Source of the DNA: Actinernus sp. WN-2022
Taxonomy: Eukaryota > Cnidaria > Anthozoa > Actiniaria > Actinernidae
Direction: 5' to 3'
Length of the DNA stretch: 64,000 nucleotides
Assembly: GCA_030867875.1 (NCBI GenBank)
Contig: JAOWCC010001589.1
Span: forward strand, 83,289,537-83,353,536
Position numbers and translations under genes: made by a program. Position 1 is the first letter of the stretch. Each line of letters starts with the position of its first letter. Under the pieces are notes generated by a model, which had not been told where the DNA came from, did no database searches, and saw only the letters and a program-made list of their open reading frames with translations. Of this stretch, positions 21,300-33,200 are shown piece after piece.

Positions 21300-24200
21300 A
21301 TGCTAATGACAATGGCAACACAGATTTTCTATCCTGTGGCGATGTGTCTGCTGATGTCTCCGCTAATCGCGGGCTCAAGAAACTTGTATAAGGAGTTTGC
21401 GGAGGATTGGTGCCGAGAACGTCGATCGAGACAAGACTGGAAAACAATACTGAGTACTTGTAAGGGCCGGTCGCGCCAGTGGGGAGTCGATGAATGGCCA
21501 GAAAAAAAAGGAACGAGCGCCTTCTATAGTTACTTGTCATGGGTCGACCCAAAACCTTTGGGTCATTACACTAAGCTCCATATTCAATCGGTTACACGTG
21601 ATAAAAGGGAGAAGTTGATTGGAGGAGACGCGTGGCGGGCAAGAGTGCAGGGTCCTTCGAGCGTTGCGAGCTCCTTTGATGATTTAGGTAATGGTACCTA
21701 CGAGCTGGCACTCCTCCTTCAAGATCCGGGAACATACATTGTACACGTGTTTTTAGACTACACGCTCTGTCATGGTCTGAAAAATCCGCCTTATAACTGG
21801 TTCAAACGAGGTGAGTCTGGCTAGACTGCAAAACAGAACGTTTACTGACCTGAAACGGTCCTAAAAATGTCTAGAGCAAGACAACACCACCATAATATTT
21901 ACAGCATTTGACCATAGTTAATAGAGTGGAATGGTTAGGAAACCCGGCAAACTTCAAAAGGGCTAACAAAGGCGCTGCGATTTAGGTTGGAAGGGGTAAG
22001 ACAAAAGATTGTGCACGATCATAGTTCATTAGCGTTCCCTGAACGACTGAACTCACACGTTTCTATTGGCTGATTGATTAACATGTTGGAATTTCTATTG
22101 TGTTTTGTGCACGGTAGTGGTTGAAAAAAGCTAACAAAGACATATAACAAAGAAGGTCCCTGAGTTTCCTAACCATTCCACTCTATTAACTATGATTTGA
22201 CAGACGGTTAAGCTAAAAATATGGGCACATCACATTGGCTGCATGACAGGAGAAAATAGGAGTGCGAGGACGCGAATATTCCCGCCAATTTGGCCTTATT
22301 CCTGTTTGGAGAGTTCTGAGCATGCGCATGCAATATCTACTGGACTCTCTTTTCCGCGACCTCAGTCTACGGAGCGGTCGAAAGAGAGGCCACGTCAGGA
22401 CTAACGTACCTGGTCCATGATTTCGCCATGAAAAAGTGCTTATTTCGTTCTGAATTTATATATGCTAGAAGCCGAGGCTGCCAATTACAATGAGTGACTT
22501 GTTGAATTTGTTGTTATTGTTCAGCGGCATAAAAGTACAGCAAACGATGGAAGGGACCGAAACAAAACATCAGCTTTGACGTCAAATCGAAACGTAGCTG
22601 AAAAGGATATTTCAAATAAGAATGATAGTCAGTCAAATGTTCAGTAGTAACATGGTTTGGTAATTGTTCGAAAGTCACTGGATAAATCCCTGTCGAGTGG
22701 ATAGGTTTAAATCTAACCAACGTACTTTACGACTGGATTGGAATTTATCCGGCGGATAGCGTTTTCCACTCTTTGCACGACCAGACTTTTAGTTGGACTT
22801 TTAGCTGTACATATTACTAAAGCCATCAGATGGCTACAGATACATCCAAACCGTCTGGAGTCGGCTACCCGTGCGGCCACACATAGTTAACAATTATTCA
22901 CCTCAGTGTCGGTGAATAGTGGTGGATAAATACCCAGCACCAAATAGTTATTTTATTTTCTGTCAAATGGACAAAAACTCGCTCGAGGTGATCGCTGCTT
23001 CGCTTGGACGTAAATAACAAAGGATATCCCATGTTTGAGTAGCCAATCCGAGCGCGCGAAAAGCACTTATTCACTGGTGTGATGTACTGCTAAAACCTAT
23101 TAATCACTGACTCGCAATCGCCGACTTAGGATCCCAGACTGGAGCGGCTAGACATGCAATTCGGACACCAGTCTGCGACTCTGTTGCGGCTACACATACA
23201 ATTAACCAGTCGACGAGTGTACTGTTGTGCCGCCGTAAAACGTGGTGTCAAAAGTGTGAACAATATGCGCCTCCTGTCACGACAAAATGCTGTGCTGCGA
23301 TTGGCTGGCGGGTCGCCGACGATGTAATTGGCAACTCCTGTGCGGTTACACATGCAACTGTCATCGATTTGGCGGATAGCCGATTCGATTTCCGCGCACT
23401 CCAAACCCAGTCGGGGATCGGTGAACAACTGGTCAACGATGAGTTGTAAATTCCATTTTGGGCCGACGGGAGTGGCCACATTCTAAACTAATTCAAAACT
23501 AATTCGTCTTGGTTCGGACACACGGAATCCATGACCGTCGGCCGGGAATCGGCCGAATAGCAATCTCCCGACGGTTTTGATGTATGTGTAGCCCTTGCTC
23601 AAGGTATACACGTATTATATATTTATTTCATGTATTTATTCTCTTCTATGTTCGTCCTACAGGGTGCAGACATGGGTCGTTTCAGCCGGAGGGCTCTCTA
23701 GGCAAAGTGGATGACTATCTCCACCAGAGGTTTAAGAATGGCGCCATTATAAATATCACAGTATCCGGAACAATAGGCACCACACCACAAGACAAGCAAG
23801 GTAAGCGCACGTCACTAAGGCGCACAAATCACACCAGGCTGTGTGACACGCTCGTCACCCTACGGGAGGGGAGCACTCGTGTTTAACGGACGTATTTATA
23901 TGTGTGGTGGAACAGGGTCCGGGTTTTTTCTAAAATAATTGTGGAATTCCAGAAATTTGAACAATGTAGAAACCAGGCTCATGTTAAAGGAACTGGTGTG
24001 GTATATACTAAATACTTTTAGTGTCTCTTTAGAGACATATATAGGAAAAAAGGTATTCTTACTAACGATCAATCCCTCGGATGTTACAATGAAAAACTAA
24101 TGGCAAAATATATTTTTGAAAGCTTTGAAGACAGAAACAAATGACTAAACTCGTGTTGCTTTTACGTATCCAGACTAGTTATTTATACAGTTATTCTACC

Positions 24201-27200
24201 ATTTTATCAGAGTAACCAGTTCTATGTAGTTACTCTACTTTTATTATTAGTTATTATTTGGATCTTTTTTATCTTACAAGATCCAAATTAAGTTGTCTAT
24301 GCCTATTTCATATAAGTTCGCCCCCTCCGGCTTTTCACTTTACATCTGGGAAACGTGTTTGCTGTGGTAATTATTATTATATATGTTTAACTTCTACGTT
24401 AACATTTCTATTTAGCTTTGTTAATGCTAATGGATAACAGTATCAACACATGCCCAGAGAGGTGTAATCTCGTGTGGGACGGGTTCGGCCGCTGGATCAA
24501 CGGGACATGGCAACCTTATCGCAATGGTATGTTACAGAAATATTGCAATTTAATATAATGTTGTTGGACCTAGCTGAATGCACACCACGGCAAAACGCGA
24601 AAGAATGATGTCTCACGGCTGGGGTTCAAATACAGCTTTCTGAGGGCTTAAACCTTTTAAGTAAATAATTGACTCACAATGAATTACAAATTAAGAAACC
24701 TTAAACCTGTTAAAGTAGTTTTGTTGTTTTGGTGAAAGAGTTCACTGAAGCTATGTGATATTACTTCGAAACTGGGCAATATTACCTGACATCTGCCTTG
24801 TGAAAGTATACCACGTGACCCATTTTGCCATGCATACCTAAAATTAGAAACGGGTGATTGCCCGCCTTTGTTTTCTTTCAGTTTGAGCGGGAAATTAAAC
24901 TGGTTGGACGCGCGCGTGCTGGGCTCATCTAACGCCGATGCGCCGATTCGTAAATAAGTTGTTTCAATGAGTCACTGGTCAGCTTGGATAATACGTCTCA
25001 ATAGGCACTTTGCAGCTAACAAATCACGTGGTTGTACTGGAGAGCAAAAAAATTCTGACTTCATTTATTTAAAGGCCTTGTACGAGATCGGTATTGATAT
25101 TAGCAAAACCTGTTTGTAAATGCTATTTTCCACCTCCAATCGATTGTCGATCTTTCTAAAACAGCCGTTTTAAAGATAGCTTGCTCTCCAGCATCCATGG
25201 CAACGCCTTTCCCATGGGGATCACGAGCTCAATTCATTCGTTAACGAAGTATTATATCAGCACGTGACTGTTAGCTGCAAAGGGCCTATTATGCACGACA
25301 ACAAGGATGACTATTAGACCGGTTTACGGTTCAAGCGCAGTTGTACAATTCCTTTGTTTATTTGGCGGCCAGAAACAAAAGACTTCAACAACTGCGCATG
25401 AACCGTAAACTGGTCTATTGAATAAATGCGCGCGCATAACATCCATATCAAAATCATTGCACACAGAAGAGGACATTTGGTACTGGTCGTCGCTTTGAAG
25501 TAAATGCGAGTTTATTTGAGAGAGATAACAACTTCAGTCGCATTACAAGTTTATAATGTGGCTTACCTGTTGATACAGGAACTATACGAAAGAGAATTCT
25601 CTGCTTTCGTTTTGACCGCTCCAAGATCTCTCCGACTGCAGCTCCCGCAAAGGTCACACAAGAAAAAAATAGCACGAAATGGAACTCTAACAGCGATTTG
25701 TAGCACTCTAAACTCGAGAAACCTCGATGATCTATACATCAAAACACTGGCTATCTGAATTCAGCGGTAGAAAGTCAGTTCAGACATGCCTATTCAAGCT
25801 AAACCCAGTTTTCATCTGCTTGGTCGTCCATAAACGCGAAAGCAAATTCAAATTTGTTCAGTCGAAATCTTAACATAATCACTCCAAACAGTTACCAGTT
25901 GCAGATTAGATGTTATCAGCCTCTAGATTTTAATCCTGATTTGCCGGATTATAAGTTTGAATATGTTCCCACTCCAATCTCGGCAGGGGGAGTGGGTATG
26001 TTTATAGCAGAAAATATAAGTTATACCATTCTAAAAAAGACTTCTAATATTTACTTTCAAGCTCTGTGGATTGAACTCGTAATGGAGGATAACCAAAGTA
26101 TTGTTTGTGGCATTATTTATCGGCAGCATAACGAGCGAACTAAATTCCTGGATTATCTGAGTGAAACCTTATATAATTTCAATAAGTCATGTAAGACAGT
26201 CTGCATAATGGGCGATTTCAACATTGATCTTCTTAAATATGACTCAAGTACTTATAGCAAATATTTTCTAAACGATCTTTATAGCTCTACATTTTTTTCC
26301 GACATTTCTAGACCCACAAGAATTTATGGTGATTCTGCCACCCTTATTGATAACATATTCTTAAATAACAATGCCTATAATTTAGTTTGTGGAAATATTG
26401 TATCTGACATTAGTGATCATTTTTTCGCAAGTCTGTCTTCTTTATAATTGTAATGTTCATTATAGTTCTAGACCGAAGAAAATCAGAGTTACTCGAAGTT
26501 CAACAAGCAACAAATTTTGTCAGCCCTCAAAGGTGCTAATTTCGGAAACTCCCTTAACCATTCAACTGATGTTGACACTGCTTTTAGTACTTTCTACAAC
26601 AAACTTAACAAATTAGTAAACAAACACGCACCACTTAAGCCCTTATCAAAGCGTAAGACAAAGCAATTATCCAAGACTTGGATAACCAAGGGAATTCGAA
26701 CATCAATTAAGCTAAGGAATATATATTATAATGGGACCGTGATAAATATAGATATTTTAGAAATATGATTTCCCGGCTTTCAAGACATAGTAAATCCTTA
26801 TACTATCACTCTTTCTTTGAGTCTAATCTTCACAACATGAAGCAGACTTGGAAAGGAATAAATAGTCTTATCTCTAGCAAAAAGACGAAAGATAAACGCA
26901 TTAATTCTATCATGAAACCAAATTATGGGGTTACAACAAAAAATCAATCCGAAATCAGTAATATTCTAAACAGTCATTTTGCAAGCATTGGGCAAAGACT
27001 AGCCATTACTTTTTCTTCGTCTCGGTACTCCTTTTCTTCTTACCAAGGAAATTCTGTTAATGGTTCCTTTTATTTTTATACTGTTTTAGCCTACGAAATT
27101 GAAGATGAAATAAGTCTTATTCCCGAAAATAAGTCCTATGGTCTTTATTCTTGTCCAACATATATTTTAAAACTTGCAAAACATATTCTGAGTCCATTTT

Positions 27201-30200
27201 TGGCGACCATTATTAATATGTCCTTTGAGCATGAGTCATTCCCGACTAAATTGAAATTTGGAAAAATTGTACCGATATTTAAATCTGGTGATCAATCTGA
27301 TCCAGACAACTATTAGGCCTATTTCCCTGTTATCAGTCTTTAATCGTATCTTTGAAAAATCATGTATGCCAGACTAAGTAAACTCATTGATAAACACAAC
27401 ATATTATTCTCTGCGCAGTATGGATTTAGAAAGCACTTTTCCACTCAGCATGCCATTATTGATATCGTTGATAAGATTCATAAAAACATGGACAACAAAG
27501 AATTTACCTGTGGTATTTTATTGACTTGAAGAAAGCGTTTGACACGGTTGATCATTCTATTCTACTTAAAAAACTTTATCACTATGGCATACGAGGTATT
27601 GTTTTTGATTGGTTCACATCCTACTAAAGAAACCGATCTCAGACGACTGCAATTGGCATCAATGTCTCCAAGAAAGAAACTTGTTCTTTTAGAGTTCCAA
27701 GGTTCTGTTCTTGGTCCCTTACTTTTTCTTTTATACGTCAATGATATCTGTATGTCCTCCGATAAACTCAATTTTTATTTATTTGCAGATGATACCAGTA
27801 TTCTTTGTTCTCACACAAATATCCATGTCTTAGAGCAAATTGTGAACAGCGAACTAAAAAAATTATGCCGCTGGCTAGAGGCTAACAAGCTAACGTTAAA
27901 TGTTCGTAAATCTAATTTCGTCATTTTTCATCCTCATCAAAAAACTCTTGACTATATCCCACAGTTAAACGTTTTTGATCCAGCGTCAAAACGAATGATG
28001 CCTCTAGAAAGGAAAAGCACAGTAAAGTATTTAGGCATGTTCATTGATTCCAACTTATCTTGGAAATCACATATTGAATATGTTTCGCTTACGTTAAGCA
28101 GAATTGTTGGAATTATAGCTGGACTTTGACACTTTGTTCCCAAGCACACCCCGCAAAGAATTTACTACGCACTGATGCACTCCTATCTGCATTATGGTAT
28201 ATCGGTATGGGGTCAAGCTAGTAAGACTCATCTTAATCATCTCCTTATTCTTCAGAAACGTGCTGTGCGTCTAATGAATTTTGCTAAATATAGAGACCAT
28301 GCAATCCCTCTTTTTGTTGAATCAGGCATACTTCCAATTAAAGGAGCAGTGTCACGATTAGTATTCAAGCCCAAGTTTTGAAAATGTGTCAGGCGGACAA
28401 GAAATCAAAAGATGTGCCAGAAGTAGAAGTCCGTGAGTAATCCGCTTGCATCGGCGTATTTGCACGATATCTCGAGCCGAAATTGCTTTAAAACTATATT
28501 TCAGTATTATATGGTTAGGTTTGATGTTATATTTTTATAAAGCAGCATTTTATTTATTTCAATCGAAAGAGAAATTTGCAGCGGCGCGTGACAGCGTGAT
28601 TTTGCCATTGTCTATAACAACCAATCAGAATCGTGACACTGCTCCTTTAATTCCCTTTACTTTCATAATATTGCTTGCACTATGCACGATGCTATAAATG
28701 GTAAATCACCTATTAATATGTCTTCATTGTTTACCAGAATAAGTGATGTTCATAATTATAAGAACTATGTCAAACACGAATTGGAGTCTTTCATCAGGGG
28801 TTCCAAATATTGAGAAAACAAATTGTTTTCGAAATATTTGGAATCCCTGATGAAAGACGACAATGAGTGTTTGACATGTCTTCTCATGCGAATGCAAAAC
28901 CGACAATTTACATACGTTTCTTTTCAAACTTCATTAGCAAGTATTGTTTACCGTTTGACTGTTGTATCTAATTATTCGATAGATAGCTTATTATTCTTTT
29001 TGATGGCAGTGATTTCAACTAGCGTAGTGGACAAGAGTTAGTACAAGCAGTCGGAAGGGTCGTGGTTCGAACTCCAGTGGAGGCAGACTTTTTCTTTCTA
29101 TGTCATTCTTTATTTCTTTACTTCTTCGCTCCTTACTTGTAGTTTATCAGTATGTAATTAGTTAGTGGTTCATGAATATGATGATTAAGAAATATTGATC
29201 ACAAGGGTTGGAAATATGATCAAACACTAGTGCGTTTGGAACTGGTGTTTCATTGGATGTCAAGATGCATCCACCTGACGAAGCTTCGAAGAAGGGTTTC
29301 ACCGGGTATCAAGACCCATGCATGTGACCAAATGCAGTTCCTCCATTGGATGACTATCTCATGAATTATTAATGAGTTTGAGAATACTAGATCAAGAACA
29401 CGCGGCAATCTTTATCAGTCTCGTTCAAGGTTAAATATTCACGCAAAGTCATTCTGTTCAATTGGAGTGAAGGTCTGGAATTGTATTCCATCCTCAATAC
29501 GCTCTGTAAAAAAACCGGTCTTTATAAAAAAATGCAAAAGTTTACTTTTTGATGTTCTTTCGTCTTGTGATGATTATGTTGATATGGCCCAGATTATGCA
29601 GCATGTAGCAAATCCATAACTTTTTCCATCTTTGGCTCTTCTCCTTAAATTCAACTTCATGTCTTATTTACGACTAGGAAATTGCCTGAGTCTTTAAATC
29701 TTGTAAATTATAGTAGATTTATATTGTTGGCTTTTTTAAATAGTACTTATTTAGCAGTCAGTTCTGCTTGTAAGTTCTTTATGTAATTTAAGATCTGTTT
29801 CCGTTCTTCTTTTGTTTGAAAATTGTTAATACGATCGTCTCATGTACATTTGCTAACCCCCCACCTCTAATACCATTTGCTAAATGTGGGTGGGTTAGAT
29901 TCTTTGTAATGTAATTGGTAAATTGATTTGAAGGTAGAAATTTTACATAAATCATTTTATTTGTTTTTGAAGACAACCATGTATTTTTGAGTGAGATGAC
30001 TGGGCCGATACCGGAAGTGAGTCACCGGATTTCGATATGTAGGCTTTTGTACGCAATGACTTTGATATGGTGTACCATTGACCCATCAGATCAGTTTTCC
30101 CGGCGATCAATGCACGTGAGTGGCACGGGAGCCCTGTGGATTTATGGCGACTCTCTAAACAGGTTGTTGTACGAGTCGGTGATGTCACGTCCCTTGTGTA

Positions 30201-33200
30201 CTCAAGTGTTCCGTGCGTGTTATCATACACCTGTATGGGTTTACGTATTGACAGAAGGAGGCCATCAGGAAATGGACCTAAGGTATCGAGACATCAGTTG
30301 ACGTAGAATAAACAGTGACTTATCGTGTATAGTTCCCATAGTGCTATATAATCTCCTAATTTCGAGTCCCATATTCATCCATGTATAGCACCCTGTAGAC
30401 AGTACGTCACATGCCAGTAAACCCCCCTCCCCTCCCTAGCTCCAAAATCAGATCTGTCTTTGTTAATAAAACCTTTTTTTGCAAGTTACTGAATTATAGT
30501 TGAATAGAGGAAACGGACTACTTATATATTTGTTTATTTAATTTCAAACTTGCCACTATTAATTGCCACTAAAAAAATGTTTAGTAATATAATAAAGAGA
30601 AAGTGAGGATTGGCTATTTTTCAAGTTCTACTAGTCGAAGAACTGAATGAAATATTAACGCGATCTGAAGATTTAGCTGGGTCTTAGCTAAACCACAGAT
30701 CTAAAAGAGAATTTAGCATAATTTAATTGTTTTTCAACCCTGAAAGAATGGTTTATCACGCAGGGCATGCAGGGCATGCAGGGTACGCAGGGCATGCAGG
30801 GCACGCATGGCATGCAGGGTACGCATGGCATGCAGGGCACGCAGGGTACGCATGGCATGCAGGGTACGCAGGGCATGCAGGGTACGCAGGGTATGCAGGG
30901 TACGCAGGGTACGCAGGGCACGCAGGGTATGCAGGGCATGCAGGGCACGCAGGGTAGCCGGCAGATCACTGTCGCGTCCACGTGGAGTTGTGACACAGTA
31001 AACCGAGCCACTTCCCTTGAGACGCGTGATTTCGTCAAACAACACGATTAGTGACAAGGCGGACGCAATAAAAGACAACTTTTATATCTTCGAGGACTGA
31101 CCCTGACATGAAAAGACTTAAAAAACACGAGAATATTGTATATCACCTGATACTCTGGCGTCTTGTTTTGTTCCGTAAAATTTTAGGCGGGAGCTTTTCT
31201 AAGTTGGTGTCAACTAAATAAATTGTGTCTGCCAACATTTTTTAATCTGCTTTTGTTAATTTCCGTAAAAGCGGATCCCGCTGTGTACGTTCTGCGTGTT
31301 ATGTCTTAAAATGCCATATGCGTGACAGCATTTCAATTAGTTACGATTCAAGGATTAAAATGTTTGTGTACATTCCTTGGGAAATTAGTAAAATATACTT
31401 CACGGCTTCACGTAGGCTAGACATGTATTTGAGAAAAGCTTACAGGAAAGCAACTAAAAACATAGGCTCGGTTTCAGCCGTTGGGGTGTCGTTTCTCCAA
31501 AGCCTCCTCCCACTAAGTGGGGAGTGGATCGCGGGCTCACCGAAACCCCCACGGCTGGAAACCGAGCCTACTAAATTAGCATAATATTTGCTATGTGAAC
31601 AATTGACCTTTGCAATCTGATATTCCAAAGGCACTAAATTATGTAACTTTAATTTTTTTTTACTTTGAACACCCTGCGTACCCTGCGCGCCCTGCATGCC
31701 CTGCACGCCCTGCACCCTGCGTATTACTCCGTCCGGGTTTATCGCCACTTTGTCTAACAGCAGGTTCCGTGTATTCAAAGGTTGGATAACGCTACCACTG
31801 CTGTACATTAAATGATTTATAAATCCGTGCGAGGCCTGAGTAGTAGCGTTGTTCAACCTTTGCACAACCGGGCCCAGAAGACAATTTTTTAAAGTAAACG
31901 ATAGAATCGTTCAACCATGTGGCAAATTTTATTTAAGAGAGTTCTCGCATGTCATCGTTGGATATTCCTGTCCCAGTTCGCCATGGATACCCCTATATAT
32001 ATATTAATATAGCTTCGGCTCCTGTGCGTCTGTCTCCGTTTCGATTATTTACATACATCGGAAACTGACTCGTAAACCATAACATACATAATATACCACA
32101 GGGAATGCCAGGAGGGGAGGAGAGGAGGAGAGGGTGGTCATTCTCTCTTTTTTGTCGCTCAAGCTCGCATGTCGTGCATTATTCTATCTATTAACACCTG
32201 TTCCAATGGCAAAGGGAATCTTGCAACTCGACATAATGTATTCACCTCGCAGCTAAGTACTACGTTTATAATTATACTTACTCTTTACGCATATACGGAT
32301 AAGTAAAGGAGATGATTGAAAAACAGGCAGGCATGTGTTTCCCCGTAAAACAACGAGAAGCCTTGTGAACAGTAATGGCGAACAATGCTTCCTTGAAGAG
32401 ATATATTGTTATTGCTGAATGAGAAAACCTCGCCATTGTCAAAAATAAGCCATTTATCGGCCTTCCGCTTAGCCTGCTATGCAGACGTATTTTTCACTCT
32501 CATATAGCCTGCTTGCCGGCCCTTCTGTAATTTTTTTCGGTCGTTTCTTTTCGGATTGGGTCACCTGTGGCACGCGGTCAAAATGGGGCGAGGACCAAAA
32601 TGACACAGGTGACCCAATCCGAAAAGAAACGACCGAAATTTTTTACAGAAGAGCCGGCATGCAGGCTAACTCTCATAAAGAAGAAAAAACTAACGTCTGC
32701 TTCACCTCATTGTGTTATGGACCAATCAGATTTTACCTTCCATATCCTGGAAAGGGACGTAGGTTGCATTTAAAAGGATTCAGACAATACATTTGCTATT
32801 GTCCAATCATAGGAGAGTGTTTACTGGCGCGCCAATTCACTAAAATTCTAACTATGGCTTTGATTGGGCAGAAACATAAAACAAACGTGCCGACATCGTG
32901 CTTGCATATTGGAAACTAAGTAAGCGCTCGGGTAAGCAGACGTTACTTTTTTCTTCGAATTTACGAGAGTGAAAATTACGTCTGCACATATAGCAGGCTA
33001 TCTTCCGCTCGCGGGAGTATGCGATTTATTCACCCCTGCGACGTCGCGCCTCGGTGAAGAAATCCCCCCTTACATGCCATATATCGTTATTTTTCTCTTT
33101 CTCTCTTACAAGTTACGGTGGTAAAGAACTCGACATTACAACGGTTCTCGAGGAATTACGAGCAGTTATTCGTCAACCCATAATGGACGAGAAAAGTGCC

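Larger units (their letters stand above)
25850..29610 (+). mobile_element. CR1/Jockey-like LINE, decayed and carrying nested insertions
   Basis: The endonuclease part (25854-26447; [29 protein letters not shown]) is missing its N-terminus. The linker and RT follow: [48 protein letters not shown] and [10 protein letters not shown]. The C-terminal tail resumes after 29385 ([27 protein letters not shown]). Several frameshifts and stops make it inactive. Two younger elements interrupt it at 28342-28646 and 28765-29380, and removing them restores RT reading. It lies in intron 3 of the NXPE gene. Confidence 0.88.

Noticed and set aside
21256..21552. 98-codon minus-strand ORF opposite NXPE exon 1
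   Set aside because: It is a shadow of the coding exon; the plus strand has the signal peptide and conserved NXPE sequence.
23126..23481. Overlapping ORFs on both strands (117, 74 and 77 codons)
   Set aside because: Three frames are open over one GC-rich, repeat-like segment in an NXPE intron; no domain is recognised and no splice support was found.
30688..31078. Cys-Pro-rich and Gly-rich open frames on both strands
   Set aside because: All come from the 9-mer GCAGGGYAY array and are open in every frame.
32479..32919. 146-codon plus-strand ORF
   Set aside because: It runs through both arms of a palindromic element and has no protein-like features.
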